Of a DNA stretch of 64,000 nucleotides, positions 46,101 to 54,746 are shown piece after piece. Under the pieces are notes generated by a model that had not been told where the DNA came from, ran no database searches, and saw nothing but the letters and a program-made list of their open reading frames with translations. Within the stretch, counting starts at the first letter, position 1. The number at the start of each line of letters is the position of its first letter. The stretch spans positions 558,001-622,000 of the forward strand of contig NZ_LSBB01000020.1 of assembly GCF_001584335.1 (NCBI RefSeq), in the 5' to 3' direction. The position numbers were made by a program, and so were the translations under genes. Source of the stretch: Bacillus atrophaeus (GTDB lineage: Bacteria > Bacillota > Bacilli > Bacillales > Bacillaceae).

Positions 46101-46619
46101 GCTTATGCGCTCTACCCTAAAGTATTTACTGACTTTGTGAAAACGGCTGAAAACTATGGCGATATTTCCGTATTAGACACGCCCACTTTCTTCTACGGCA
46201 TGACACTCGGTGAAGAGATCGAAGTTGAAATTGAACGCGGAAAAACATTGATTGTGAAGCTCGTTTCGATTGGTGAGCCTCAGCCTGATGCCACACGTGT
46301 CCTTTACTTCGAACTGAACGGCCAGCCGCGTGAGGTTGTTATAAAGGATGAAAGCATTAAATCTTCCGTTCAGGAGAAATTAAAGGCCGACCGGTCTAAC
46401 CCAAATCACATTGCGGCATCTATGCCTGGCACTGTTATTAAGCTATTGACGGAAGCTGGAGCGAAGGTGGAAAAAGGTGATCATCTGATGATTAACGAAG
46501 CAATGAAAATGGAAACAACTGTACAGGCGCCTTTCTCAGGAACAATAACAAATGTACATGTGAAAAACGGAGATCCGATTCAAACAGGGGATCTTCTGCT
46601 TGAAATAGAAAAGGCTTGA
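43170..46619 (+). CDS. pycA: Pyruvate carboxylase
   Basis: 1149 residues. Biotin carboxylase (1-460; ATP-grasp GGGGRGMR, EVNPRVQVEH), carboxyltransferase (about 530-830; DTTFRDAHQSLLATR with metal ligand Asp), the allosteric/PC tetramerisation domain, and the biotin carrier with biotinyl-Lys near 1113 in EAMKMET. It makes oxaloacetate from pyruvate and bicarbonate; acetyl-CoA activates it. c-di-AMP inhibits pyruvate carboxylase in some Firmicutes. TTG start at 43170 with AAGGGGGAGAGAAT upstream. Monocistronic. Confidence 0.97.
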   Translation: MSQQQLIQKVLVANRGEIAIRIFRACTELNIRTVAVYSKEDSGSYHRYKADEAYLVGEGKKPIDAYLDIEGIIEIAKRNQVDAIHPGYGFLSENIQFAKRCEEEGIVFIGPTSEHLNMFGDKVKAREQAEKAGIPVIPGSDGPAETLEAVEQFGQAHGYPFIIKASLGGGGRGMRIVRSENEVKEAFERAKSEAKAAFGNDEVYVEKLIENPKHIEVQVIGDKNGNVVHLYERDCSVQRRHQKVIEVAPSVSLSNELRDQICEAAVALAKNVQYINAGTVEFLVANDEFFFIEVNPRVQVEHTITEMITGVDIVQTQILVAQGYELHSREVNIPEQKDIFTIGFAIQSRVTTEDPLNDFMPDTGKIMAYRSGGGFGVRLDTGNSFQGAVITPYYDSLLVKLSTWALTFEQASAKMVRNLQEFRIRGIKTNIPFLENVAKHEKFLTGQYDTSFIDTTPELFVFPKQKDRGTKMLTYIGNVTVNGFPGIGKTEKPAFDKPHTVKVNIDEEPKKGTKQILDERGAEGLANWVKEQKPVLLTDTTFRDAHQSLLATRIRTNDLKKIANPTSVLWPELFSMEVWGGATFDVAYRFLKEDPWKRLEDLRKEVPNTLFQMLLRSSNAVGYTNYPDNVIQEFVKQSAHSGVDVFRIFDSLNWVKGMTLAIDAVRKTGKVAEAAICYTGDILDKSRSKYDLAYYTSMAKELEAAGAHILGIKDMAGLLKPQAAYELVSALKETVDIPVHLHTHDTSGNGIYMYAKAAEAGADIVDVAVSSMAGLTSQPSASGFYHAMEGNGRRPNMNVQGVELLSQYWESVRKYYNEFESGMNSPHTEIYEHEMPGGQYSNLQQQAKGVGLGDRWNEVKTMYRRVNDMFGDIVKVTPSSKVVGDMALYMVQNNLSENDVYEKGETLDFPDSVVELFKGNIGQPHGGFPKKLQKLILKGQEPITVRPGELLEPVSFEAIKQEFKEKHGTEITDQEAVAYALYPKVFTDFVKTAENYGDISVLDTPTFFYGMTLGEEIEVEIERGKTLIVKLVSIGEPQPDATRVLYFELNGQPREVVIKDESIKSSVQEKLKADRSNPNHIAASMPGTVIKLLTEAGAKVEKGDHLMINEAMKMETTVQAPFSGTITNVHVKNGDPIQTGDLLLEIEKA

Positions 46620-46623
46620 GTGG

Positions 46624-46661
46624 CAAGAGTGTATATCTGATGATATACACTCTTGTTTTGA
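46624..46661 (+). terminator. Terminator of pycA
   Basis: Perfect 14-bp stem CAAGAGTGTATATC / GATATACACTCTTG, loop TGAT, then TTTTGATTT. Confidence 0.92.
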
Positions 46662-46853
46662 TTTCCGGTAAAAGAAGTGTAAAAAAGGGAGAGAAACTTA
46701 AAAGAAGTAATCAAGTAGCTTCGCAGAGATATCAGGCTTACATTCAATACAATTTTGACAGGATGATCTCCCGAATAGAATTTCATTAGGACAGTGCTTG
46801 AATGGCGAAAGTTATCCGGATGAAGGCAAACAAGACCCAGAGCCATATCCCAT

Positions 46854-46893
46854 AAAAAAAGGCCAGAGCTTTTTACCAGCTTTGGCCTTTTCT
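46854..46893 (-). terminator. Terminator of ctaA
   Basis: Minus strand AAGGCCAAAGCT / AGCTCTGGCCTT (one mismatch) followed by seven T. Confidence 0.88.
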
Positions 46894-46898
46894 ATAAA

Positions 46899-47825
46899 TT
46901 AATTGTTCGATTGTTTTGATTCGTAGCGGAAGCGTGCAATTAATAATAAGAAATAACACAAAACGCCAAATAAGCACGCGATAAAGAATGAGTGGGCGAG
47001 TGCAAAGCCCAGCGCCATTTCGGAGTACACAATCATAATTCCTGAAAGCGCCTGTAATGTGACAAATGTCAGGCAGGCGATCCAGCCCCAAAAGATTTGT
47101 TTTTGCTCTCTATAAGAAGTGATGGCATGAACAGAGGCTACGATAATCCAGACAAACAGCAAAACGGCTGCCGCTCTGTGCCCCATTTGCACCCATTCTT
47201 GAAATTGAGTCGGGATGCCATTGTTCAGCCGGCTGCACAACGGGACATCCGGACATGCCAAGCTTGATTTCGTATGCCGGACGTAAGCGCCTGTATAGAC
47301 GACAATATACGAATAGATCAGAATGCCTATCATATGAAATTGCATTTTCTTACCGATCTGAAGCGGTTTTACGAGTTTTCTAGCCGATTTATCAGCTTCA
47401 AATATCAGTAATGTTAATAGCAAAACTGAAGCGAAAGAAATCAGAGAAATTCCAAAGTGAAGCGCCATAATGAGCGCGTTTGATCCGAAGACGACTGCCA
47501 ATGCGCCGAGCAGCGCCTGTAGAAACAAAAAGATAATTGACATGATAGCGAGAAATGTTGTCTCACGGAAGATAGGCGTAATTTTTCTCCATGACCAAAA
47601 CGCCAAGCTAAGCACTAATATAATTGATACACCGCTTGCAAGCCTGTGGCTCCATTCTATAATCGAAGCGGGATTTAATTCAGGAAAGAATCGTCCGTGA
47701 CAAAGCGGCCATTGTCTTCCGCACCCTTGGCCTGATCCTGTTTTGGTGACGAGAGCGCCGCCAATCAGCACGATGAGCATCACAAATGTTGTTAATACGC
47801 TGAGAGCTTTTAGTAACTTATTCAT
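46899..47825 (-). CDS. ctaA: Haem A synthase CtaA
   Basis: 308 residues, eight predicted membrane helices in two four-helix halves. Haem-binding histidines are in IEWSHR, LHFG, MGHR and AHSF; the Cys pair CGRQWPLC of the first outer loop and CPDVPLC of the second are conserved in this family. It oxidises the haem O methyl to the formyl of haem A for the caa3 and aa3 oxidases. The ATG at 47825 has GGTGG seven bases before; an in-frame TTG at 47828 is the alternative. Divergent from ctaB. Confidence 0.95.
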   Translation of the reverse strand: MNKLLKALSVLTTFVMLIVLIGGALVTKTGSGQGCGRQWPLCHGRFFPELNPASIIEWSHRLASGVSIILVLSLAFWSWRKITPIFRETTFLAIMSIIFLFLQALLGALAVVFGSNALIMALHFGISLISFASVLLLTLLIFEADKSARKLVKPLQIGKKMQFHMIGILIYSYIVVYTGAYVRHTKSSLACPDVPLCSRLNNGIPTQFQEWVQMGHRAAAVLLFVWIIVASVHAITSYREQKQIFWGWIACLTFVTLQALSGIMIVYSEMALGFALAHSFFIACLFGVLCYFLLLIARFRYESKQSNN

Positions 47826-47917
47826 CAAGTATCCACCTTCTTAACTAACTGCTGCAATTTTATATACGTTCCAAGTGTAAGCGAAGATGTGTTCCGTGGC
47901 AATTCCCAGACCCTTTT

Positions 47918-47926
47918 GTTCACAAA
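47918..47926 (-). promoter_or_regulatory. ResD-like box (proximal) at ctaA
   Basis: Minus strand TTTGTGAAC, one mismatch from the ResD consensus TTTGTGAAT, about 95 bases upstream of ctaA. Confidence 0.45.
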
Positions 47927-48039
47927 AATATAATAGAATCCGGACTTCTGGAAATTGTACCCTTGATTATTCATGCGGGGTTTGATAGAACTAAGGTAAC
48001 GGCATATTTAAAATGGTGAACGCCTTCATCTTTGGTAAA

Positions 48040-48059
48040 ATTCATAAAAAGTTCACAAA
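48040..48059 (-). promoter_or_regulatory. Tandem ResD-like boxes between ctaA and ctaB
   Basis: Minus strand TTTGTGAAC (48059-48051) and TTTATGAAT (48048-48040), two bases apart, each one mismatch from TTTGTGAAT. ResD activates ctaA in B. subtilis through sites in this divergent region. Confidence 0.55.
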
Positions 48060-48184
48060 TAAATTCCTGTTTCTCGTTTAATATTTAAGAGGATGTTTTT
48101 TTACAAGGAATAATCTTGTATGATAGAGTTGCAGGTTCATGAAGAATAACCTGCTTTTAGGTTTGAGTAAGGGAGGTTTACGTT

Positions 48185-49102
48185 ATGGCTAATTCCAGAA
48201 TTTTAAATGATACAGCTATAGACGGACAAATTGAAGAAACAACAGCGTGGAAAGATTTCCTTTCCCTTATCAAAATAGGGATTGTGAATTCGAATTTAAT
48301 TACAACCTTTACTGGAATGTGGCTTGCTTTTCATTTTTCCGGTTTAAGCTTTTTAGGCAATTTAAATACCGTGCTTCTCACATTAATCGGGTCTTCTTTG
48401 ATCATTGCGGGCTCTTGCGCCATCAATAACTATTATGACCGGGATATTGACCATTTAATGGAACGGACGAAGGTAAGGCCGACGGTTACCGGGAAAATCC
48501 AGCCGAATCAGGCTTTGTGGTCAGGGATATTGCTGGTTGCCTTAGGGTTAATCATGCTGCTGATGACAACAGTAATGGCTGCGGTTATCGGATTTATCGG
48601 AGTATTTACTTACGTTGTCCTGTATACGATGTGGACGAAACGCCATTATACGATTAATACGGTTGTCGGAAGCGTATCCGGCGCTGTTCCGCCGTTAATC
48701 GGGTGGACGGCAGTTGAAGGAAATATCAGTGTACTGGCATGGGTATTATTCTTAATTATGTTTATTTGGCAAATTCCGCATTTCTTAGCTTTGGCAATTA
48801 AGAAAACCGAAGATTACAGGGCGGCGAATATACCGATGCTTCCGGTGGTTCACGGTTTTGAAGTCACAAAAAGACAAATTATTGTCTGGGTTGCCTGTCT
48901 GCTTCCTCTCCCGTTTTTCTTAGGGGGGCTCGGTCTGCCGATCGTGATCCTGGGGACCTTATTAAACATCGGCTGGCTTGTTCTCGGCTTGATGGGTTTC
49001 CGGATGAAGAACATTATGAAGTGGGCGACGCTAATGTTCGTCTACTCGCTTAATTACTTAACGATATATTTTGTCGCAATGGTCGTCTTTACCCTATTCT
49101 AA
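48185..49102 (+). CDS. ctaB: Haem O synthase (protohaem IX farnesyltransferase)
   Basis: 305 residues, UbiA prenyltransferase family with about nine membrane helices. The first Asp-rich prenyl-diphosphate motif is [15 protein letters not shown] and the second lies in [15 protein letters not shown]. It attaches farnesyl to haem B to give haem O, the substrate of CtaA. ATG with AAGGGAGGTTTACGTT upstream. A terminator-like stem before ctaC suggests partial separation from the oxidase genes. Confidence 0.95.
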   Translation: MANSRILNDTAIDGQIEETTAWKDFLSLIKIGIVNSNLITTFTGMWLAFHFSGLSFLGNLNTVLLTLIGSSLIIAGSCAINNYYDRDIDHLMERTKVRPTVTGKIQPNQALWSGILLVALGLIMLLMTTVMAAVIGFIGVFTYVVLYTMWTKRHYTINTVVGSVSGAVPPLIGWTAVEGNISVLAWVLFLIMFIWQIPHFLALAIKKTEDYRAANIPMLPVVHGFEVTKRQIIVWVACLLPLPFFLGGLGLPIVILGTLLNIGWLVLGLMGFRMKNIMKWATLMFVYSLNYLTIYFVAMVVFTLF

Positions 49103-49160
49103 AAATATGGGCAGAGCCTTAATCTGCCGTTTCATAATACGAAAAGACAACTACGTAAAC

Positions 49161-49204
49161 GCCGCCTTGACCTTTTTGCTTGATCAGGCGGCTTTACTTT
49201 TATA
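49161..49204 (+). terminator. Terminator-like stem between ctaB and ctaC
   Basis: GCCGCCT / AGGCGGC with inner TGA/TCA pairing, followed by TTTACTTTTATA, 60 bases after ctaB. Confidence 0.65.
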
Positions 49205-49284
49205 CATAGATGGTATTTTGAGTAAAAAAACTCATATTTTAAGAAATGAGGAAATGTAAGTGCTTTATTCGGAGGGAGTCTGAT

Positions 49285-49350
49285 TTGGCTGAAGAAAGAA
49301 TCCTGCCTTGGATTTCCGCCTTGGTATTGATCAAAAAAGGGGTTGGGTGA
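49285..49350 (+). other. Possible 21-codon upstream frame coupled to ctaC
   Basis: TTG at 49285 has the strong ribosome site GGAGGGAG six bases before it. The frame begins MAEERILPWISALVLIKK and stops at TGA 49348-49350, one base before the ctaC ATG. Whether the peptide is made or matters is unknown; the spacing suggests translational coupling. Confidence 0.4.
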
Positions 49351-49351
49351 A

Positions 49352-50422
49352 ATGTTAAAGCATTGGCGTCTTATTTCATTATTAGCCTTAGTGCCGCTTG
49401 TCTTAAGCGGCTGTGGAAAACCGTTTTTGTCCACACTCAAGCCTGCCGGCGAGGTGGCTGATAAACAGTATTACCTGACAGTGCTTAGTACACTCATTAT
49501 GGTCATTGTCGTCGTAGTGGTGTCCATCATTTTCTTTTATGTCATTGTGAGGTTCAGAAGAGCGCGGGTGGGAGAGAACACCATACCGAAACAAGTGGAA
49601 GGCAATCGCTTTTTAGAAATCACGTGGACCGTGATTCCGATTGTGCTGCTGATTGTTCTAGTCATCCCTGTCGTATTATATACGCTGGAGCTTGCGGATA
49701 CATCACCGATGGATAAGAAAAACCGCAAAGCGGAGGATGCTCTCGTTGTGAATGTCAGAGCCAATTTATACTGGTGGGAATTTGAATACCCTGATTACGA
49801 TATTGTGACGAGTCAGGAACTGATTGTACCGACCGACCAGCGTGTGTATTTTAACTTGAAAGCTTCAGATGTAAAACATTCTTTTTGGATTCCTTCGGTA
49901 GGGGGGAAGATTGATACAAATACGGATAACGAGAATAAATTCTTTTTGACCTTCGATTCAAAACGGAGTAAAGAAGCGGGAGAATACTTTTTCGGAAAGT
50001 GCGCTGAGCTTTGCGGACCTTCTCACGCGCTGATGGATTTTAAAGTGAAGCCGCTGTCAGCCGATGACTTTCAGGATTGGACGAAGGAAATGAAAAACTA
50101 TAAACACACATCCGAGAACGAGCTGGCGACTCAGGGAGAAGAGCTGTTTGAGGAAAAGAATTGCCTGAGCTGCCATGCGGTAGAACCGAATGACAAACGT
50201 GCGGAAGCGGCAAGAACTGCGCCGAATTTGGCCAGCTTCGGGGAAAGATCAAAAGTTGCAGGCGTTAAAGATGCAAATAAAGAGAATGTGAAGGCGTGGC
50301 TGAAAGATCCCGAGAGCATCAAGCCGGGCAATAAAATGACAGGAACATATCCGGAACTGTCTGATGCTGAAATGGACGCGCTTTATGAATACTTAAAGGG
50401 ATTAAAAGCAGGAAGCAAGTAA
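49352..50422 (+). CDS. ctaC: Cytochrome caa3 oxidase subunit II with fused cytochrome c
   Basis: 356 residues. Lipoprotein signal with LSGC (Cys21), two membrane helices (about 40-65 and 87-110), a cupredoxin domain with the CuA ligands in CAELCGPSH plus a distal His (DVKHSFWIP), then a cytochrome c domain with CLSCH and a distal Met in GNKMTGTYP. It takes electrons from the menaquinol-cytochrome route to CuA. ATG 49352 is preferred over TTG 49343, which nearly touches AAAGGGG. First gene of ctaCDEFG, followed by ctaD after 33 bases. Confidence 0.96.
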   Translation: MLKHWRLISLLALVPLVLSGCGKPFLSTLKPAGEVADKQYYLTVLSTLIMVIVVVVVSIIFFYVIVRFRRARVGENTIPKQVEGNRFLEITWTVIPIVLLIVLVIPVVLYTLELADTSPMDKKNRKAEDALVVNVRANLYWWEFEYPDYDIVTSQELIVPTDQRVYFNLKASDVKHSFWIPSVGGKIDTNTDNENKFFLTFDSKRSKEAGEYFFGKCAELCGPSHALMDFKVKPLSADDFQDWTKEMKNYKHTSENELATQGEELFEEKNCLSCHAVEPNDKRAEAARTAPNLASFGERSKVAGVKDANKENVKAWLKDPESIKPGNKMTGTYPELSDAEMDALYEYLKGLKAGSK

Positions 50423-50455
50423 GGGAAGAAAGGGAGATATTGGGGGAGGTCACAC

Positions 50456-52324
50456 ATGTTGAATGCGCTTACAGAAAAGCGGACGCGCGGATCTTTGCTT
50501 TGGGATTATTTAACGACAGTCGACCATAAAAAAATCGCGATTCTTTATTTAGCGGCCGGGGGGTTTTTCTTTCTTGTCGGCGGGCTTGAAGCAATGTTTA
50601 TCAGAATCCAGCTCGCTAAGCCGGGGAATGATTTTGTCAGTGCGGGATTATACAATGAAATCATGACGATGCATGGCACCACGATGATTTTCCTAGCAGC
50701 GATGCCGCTCTTGTTTGGTTTTATGAATGCGGTAGTACCACTGCAGATCGGAGCGCGTGATGTTTCGTTTCCGTTTTTGAACGCGCTTGGTTTTTGGCTC
50801 TTCTTTTTCGGAGGAGTATTCCTTAATCTCAGCTGGTTTTTGGGAGGGGCTCCTGATGCGGGATGGACGTCGTATGCGTCACTTTCGCTTCATTCAAAAG
50901 GGCATGGAATTGATTTCTTCGTTCTGGGTCTGCAAATATCAGGGCTCGGAACCTTGATAGCCGGGATCAACTTTTTAGCAACGATCATAAACATGAGGGC
51001 CCCGGGTTTGACGTACATGAGAATGCCTCTGTTTACATGGACGACATTTGTTGCGTCAGCACTGATTTTATTCGCTTTTCCGCCGTTGACAGTCGGTTTG
51101 GCCTTTATGATGCTTGACCGTTTGTTCGGAACCAACTTCTTTAATCCGGAGCTTGGCGGAAACACGATTATTTGGGAGCATTTATTCTGGATATTCGGAC
51201 ACCCGGAAGTATATATATTGATTTTGCCTGCTTTCGGCATTTTCTCAGAAATTATTCCGGTCTTTGCCAGGAAGCGATTATTTGGATATTCCTCAATGGT
51301 GTTCGCCATCGTGTTAATCGGTTTTCTGGGCTTTATGGTCTGGGTGCACCACATGTTTACAACAGGTCTTGGACCGATAGCAAACGCGATTTTTGCGGTC
51401 GCGACAATGGCCATTGCGATACCGACGGGAATAAAGATTTTCAACTGGCTGCTGACCATTTGGGGAGGAAACGTGAAATACACGACTCCAATGCTGTACG
51501 CGGTGTCGTTTATTCCGTCCTTTGTTCTAGGCGGTGTGACGGGTGTCATGCTGGCGGCAGCAGCGGCAGACTACCAGTTCCATGATACGTATTTCGTTGT
51601 TGCTCACTTCCATTATGTTATTATCGGCGGTGTTGTATTCGGCATCTTGGCCGGTGTGCATTTCTGGTGGCCGAAAATGTTCGGCAAGGTGCTGCATGAA
51701 ACGATGGGGAAAATTTCATTTGTTTTATTTTTTATCGGTTTTCACCTTACTTTCTTTATCCAGCATTTCCTCGGGTTAATGGGAATGCCGCGGCGTGTTT
51801 TCACCTTTTTGCCCGGCCAGGGGCTTGAGGCCGGAAACCTGATCAGTACGATCGGGGCGTTTTTCATGGCTGCTGCTGTCGTTATCTTGCTTATCAACGT
51901 GATTTGGACATCAGTTAAAGGCGAATATGTCGGCAATGATCCTTGGCATGACGGACGGACGCTTGAATGGGCTGTCTCTTCACCGCCGCCGGAATATAAT
52001 TTTAAGCAGCTTCCGTTTGTCAGAGGTCTTGATCCGCTTTGGATCGAAAAGCAGGCTGGAAACAAGTCGATGACACCGGCTGAACCGGTAAACGATATTC
52101 ACATGCCGAACGGGTCGATTCTTCCGTTCATTATATCTTTCGGTCTTTTTGTCGCAGCGTTCGGGCTGTTATACAGATCAGATCACGCTTGGGGACTGCC
52201 TGTGATCTTTGTGGGCCTTGGCATCACCTTCTTTACCATGCTGCTTCGCTCAGTAATTGATGATCACGGCTATCATATTCATAAAGAGGATTTAGCCAAT
52301 GATGATAAAGGAGTGAAGACATGA
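50456..52324 (+). CDS. ctaD: Cytochrome caa3 oxidase subunit I
   Basis: 622 residues with more than twelve membrane helices. Low-spin haem and CuB/haem a3 ligands lie in MTMHGTTM, HPEVYILILPAFG (His-Tyr region), HHMFTTG and HFHYVIIGG. It reduces O2 to water and pumps protons. ATG 50456 with GGGGGAGGTCACAC upstream. Its stop overlaps the ctaE start (ATGATG / TGA), so the pair is translationally coupled. Confidence 0.97.
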   Translation: MLNALTEKRTRGSLLWDYLTTVDHKKIAILYLAAGGFFFLVGGLEAMFIRIQLAKPGNDFVSAGLYNEIMTMHGTTMIFLAAMPLLFGFMNAVVPLQIGARDVSFPFLNALGFWLFFFGGVFLNLSWFLGGAPDAGWTSYASLSLHSKGHGIDFFVLGLQISGLGTLIAGINFLATIINMRAPGLTYMRMPLFTWTTFVASALILFAFPPLTVGLAFMMLDRLFGTNFFNPELGGNTIIWEHLFWIFGHPEVYILILPAFGIFSEIIPVFARKRLFGYSSMVFAIVLIGFLGFMVWVHHMFTTGLGPIANAIFAVATMAIAIPTGIKIFNWLLTIWGGNVKYTTPMLYAVSFIPSFVLGGVTGVMLAAAAADYQFHDTYFVVAHFHYVIIGGVVFGILAGVHFWWPKMFGKVLHETMGKISFVLFFIGFHLTFFIQHFLGLMGMPRRVFTFLPGQGLEAGNLISTIGAFFMAAAVVILLINVIWTSVKGEYVGNDPWHDGRTLEWAVSSPPPEYNFKQLPFVRGLDPLWIEKQAGNKSMTPAEPVNDIHMPNGSILPFIISFGLFVAAFGLLYRSDHAWGLPVIFVGLGITFFTMLLRSVIDDHGYHIHKEDLANDDKGVKT

Positions 52325-52947
52325 TGCAAACAGAGGAACAACTGACTGCGGAAACCTTCCCCGCTTCTCCAGAAAAAGCAACACTGGAAGGGAAAAATAA
52401 ATTTTTGGGCTTTTGGCTTTTCCTTGGCGGAGAGACTGTGCTGTTCGCATCTCTCTTTGCGACATTTCTTGCTCTCAGAAATTCGAATGCCAGTGATCCG
52501 CCGACATCAGAGATGTTTGATTTGTCACTTGTTTTTATTGCGACGATGCTATTATTAACGAGCAGTTTAACGAGTGTATATGCGATGTATCATATGAAAA
52601 ACTTCGCGTTTGGGAAAATGCAGCTGTGGCTCTTATTAACACTCTTATTAGGGGCTGGTTTCTTAGGCGTCGAGATTTATGAATTCAAACATTACACGCA
52701 TGAGTTTGGATTTACGATTACAAGCTCGGCACTCGGCTCATCATTTTATACACTCGTCGGCACACACGGCGCTCACGTAGCGTTTGGGCTGCTGTGGATC
52801 AGCGCGCTTATGATCCGCAATGCAAAACGAGGCCTCAGCCTGTATAACGCGCCTAAATTTTATGTCGCAAGCCTGTATTGGCATTTTATTGATGTCGTAT
52901 GGGTATTTATCTTTACCGTTGTATATTTAATGGGGATGGTGGGATAA
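52321..52947 (+). CDS. ctaE: Cytochrome caa3 oxidase subunit III
   Basis: 208 residues, five predicted membrane helices, family III signature GTHGAHVAFGLLW and C-terminal YWHFIDVVWVFIF. Structural subunit stabilising subunit I. Two adjacent ATG codons (52321 and 52324) are possible starts behind AAAGGAGTGAAGAC; the first overlaps the ctaD stop. ctaF starts two bases after its stop. Confidence 0.95.
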   Translation: MMQTEEQLTAETFPASPEKATLEGKNKFLGFWLFLGGETVLFASLFATFLALRNSNASDPPTSEMFDLSLVFIATMLLLTSSLTSVYAMYHMKNFAFGKMQLWLLLTLLLGAGFLGVEIYEFKHYTHEFGFTITSSALGSSFYTLVGTHGAHVAFGLLWISALMIRNAKRGLSLYNAPKFYVASLYWHFIDVVWVFIFTVVYLMGMVG

Positions 52948-52949
52948 AC

Positions 52950-53282
52950 ATGGACGATAGAAAAGGCAAAGGGAACGTAAGTACAGATCTTGCTTATCGA
53001 AAAAAGAAAAATGCCGAGGAGATGAAATACCAAGTTTTATCCTTCGGTTTGATGATCGGTCTCACGCTTGTTGCGTTTTTGACTGTGGCTTCGGATGATA
53101 TCGGAAATTGGTTTACGATTCCGTTTATTATTCTTCTGGCAGTTATTCAAGTGATTTTTCAGCTTTTTTACTTCATGCATATGAATCAGAAAGGACATGA
53201 AGCGCCGGCTTTATTTCTGTATTCAGGAATATTTGTCGCATTTATTACGGTGCTGGCTTTTGTCACCATTATTTGGTGGTAA
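52950..53282 (+). CDS. ctaF: Cytochrome caa3 oxidase subunit IV
   Basis: 110 residues, three membrane helices (about 25-45, 50-72 and 82-106), with the subunit IV motif FQLFYFMHMNQKGH. The ATG at 52950 has GGTGGGATAAAC upstream within the ctaE end. An open frame extends 17 codons further 5' inside ctaE but without a ribosome site. Accessory subunit of the oxidase. Confidence 0.93.
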   Translation: MDDRKGKGNVSTDLAYRKKKNAEEMKYQVLSFGLMIGLTLVAFLTVASDDIGNWFTIPFIILLAVIQVIFQLFYFMHMNQKGHEAPALFLYSGIFVAFITVLAFVTIIWW

Positions 53283-53300
53283 AGCCGGCACGGCCGGGAG

Positions 53301-54203
53301 GTGAAGGTCATCAATAATCTGGAGATATTTGGGTTTCGCGCGATGTGGAGCCCTTATCTTTTTTGTTTTCTCGTGCTGATCACGGTTCTTTATTTTCTTT
53401 TGTGCAGACGGTTGTCTTCACGTCATGAACAGGTGACACGGAAAGAGAAGGCGCTGTTTGTCCTTGCAATGGCCTTTTTATATCTGGCTGAGGGAAGCCC
53501 GATTGATCTGCTCGGACATATTATGTTCAGCGCGCATATGGGGCAGATGGCGGTTTTATATTTGGTCGTGCCTCCGCTGCTGATTGCGGGAATTCCTGCG
53601 CAGGCATGGAGAAAGCTCATTTTTCATCCGATGGTTAAGCCTGTTTTTTCATTCTTCTCTGTGCCTTTAATTGCTTTACTCTTGTTTAATGGCCTTTTTT
53701 CAATCTATCATGTTCCGTTTATTTTTGATTTGGTGAAAACTGATTCGCTGTATCATACGCTGATGACTTGTCTGATCTTCATTACAGCCTTTTTTATGTG
53801 GTGGCCTCTTGTGCATAAGCTTAAGGAACTGCCGCAGCTTAGCGGGCTGATGAAACTCGGTTATATTATGGCCGATGGCATCTTGCTCACTCCTGCCTGT
53901 GCTCTCATTATGTTTAGCGGAACCCCTTTGTATGCAACATATACTGAACCGTCTGCCTGGGCGGAAGCGATGAAGCTTTGTGTTCCTGCTGACATGCTGG
54001 GGCAAATCCCGTTAACAGGTCCGGAAATGTTTAATACACTGCCGCTGGTGGAAGATCAGCAGCTTGGAGCTGTCATTATGAAAATCATACAGGAAATTGT
54101 GTATGGCACCTGCTTAGCTATTATCTTTTTTCAGTGGGTGAAAAAGGAGAGGGAAAAAGACGGACAAGAGGAACCGCCGTATATTCAGCATCATTTATCG
54201 TAA
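53301..54203 (+). CDS. ctaG: Cytochrome c oxidase assembly protein CtaG
   Basis: 300 residues if started at GTG 53301; seven predicted membrane helices. Conserved motifs include [12 protein letters not shown], the His-rich [15 protein letters not shown] and MWWPLVHK. The caa3-type CtaG is needed for active oxidase, probably in copper delivery. The start is problematic: GGGAG touches the GTG, while ATC at 53310 sits at ideal distance from GGGAGGTG and aligns with the expected start [11 protein letters not shown]. The next in-frame ATG (53342) lacks a ribosome site. Last gene of the operon. Confidence 0.88.
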   Translation: MKVINNLEIFGFRAMWSPYLFCFLVLITVLYFLLCRRLSSRHEQVTRKEKALFVLAMAFLYLAEGSPIDLLGHIMFSAHMGQMAVLYLVVPPLLIAGIPAQAWRKLIFHPMVKPVFSFFSVPLIALLLFNGLFSIYHVPFIFDLVKTDSLYHTLMTCLIFITAFFMWWPLVHKLKELPQLSGLMKLGYIMADGILLTPACALIMFSGTPLYATYTEPSAWAEAMKLCVPADMLGQIPLTGPEMFNTLPLVEDQQLGAVIMKIIQEIVYGTCLAIIFFQWVKKEREKDGQEEPPYIQHHLS

Positions 54204-54236
54204 AAAGGTACAGCATGAAAGGCTGTACCTTTTTTT
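54202..54236 (+). terminator. Terminator of the cta operon
   Basis: AAAAGGTACAGC / GCTGTACCTTTT, 7-base loop, T-run directly after ctaG; also usable for ylbA on the minus strand. Confidence 0.93.
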
Positions 54237-54241
54237 AGAGC

Positions 54242-54601
54242 CTACAGTTGAACGGTTTTTAAGGTATCGGATATTTCCTGAATCAGCGATTTGCTCTTTG
54301 AAACGACTTGGATCGGAAACTCTTCTGCGTCTCCATACTCCACACCGTGCGGATAATAATGCTTGCCTAATAAAGGGGTCATCAATTCAATGACAGCTTG
54401 GCCTCTTCCGATATCTCCCTCTACCGCATAACCTTGAATGCGCAGATAAAATGTTCCCTCAATCATCGAAAACTTCTTATCATATGTCACTCTTTCATAA
54501 TCCCATTGACCGGCTCGAACCAGCCCCTTGCTTTCCATCAGATCATCCAAGCGGCTAAGCTCGGCCTTTACCCCTTCAAGTCCGCTTTCCGTAAATTTCA
54601 A
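54242..54601 (-). CDS. ylbA: YugN-like protein YlbA
   Basis: 119 residues of the YugN-like family (begins MKFTESGLEGVKAELSRLDD). Soluble alpha/beta protein, function unknown. The TTG at 54601 has a perfect AAGGAGG eight bases upstream and gives the length expected for YlbA. The frame stays open much further upstream (to 54898) across the intergenic region and into ylbB antisense, but without ribosome site or family similarity. Convergent with ctaG. Confidence 0.82.
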   Translation of the reverse strand: MKFTESGLEGVKAELSRLDDLMESKGLVRAGQWDYERVTYDKKFSMIEGTFYLRIQGYAVEGDIGRGQAVIELMTPLLGKHYYPHGVEYGDAEEFPIQVVSKSKSLIQEISDTLKTVQL

Positions 54602-54746
54602 CCGCGACCCCTCCTTATAAAATTTACCTTTCCTGACAATCATAGTATGAAAACATGAAACTTTCAATGGATCTTCTTGTGTTGAAAGTATGTAAAAAAC
54701 AAAACTTGACGACAATGTCAGTAGAATAAAGGAGGAGGTTTTCAGG

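Noticed and set aside
50890-51549. 219-codon open frame on the minus strand inside ctaD
   Set aside because: It is antisense to the highly conserved oxidase subunit I, has no ribosome site and a composition typical of reverse-complement shadows.
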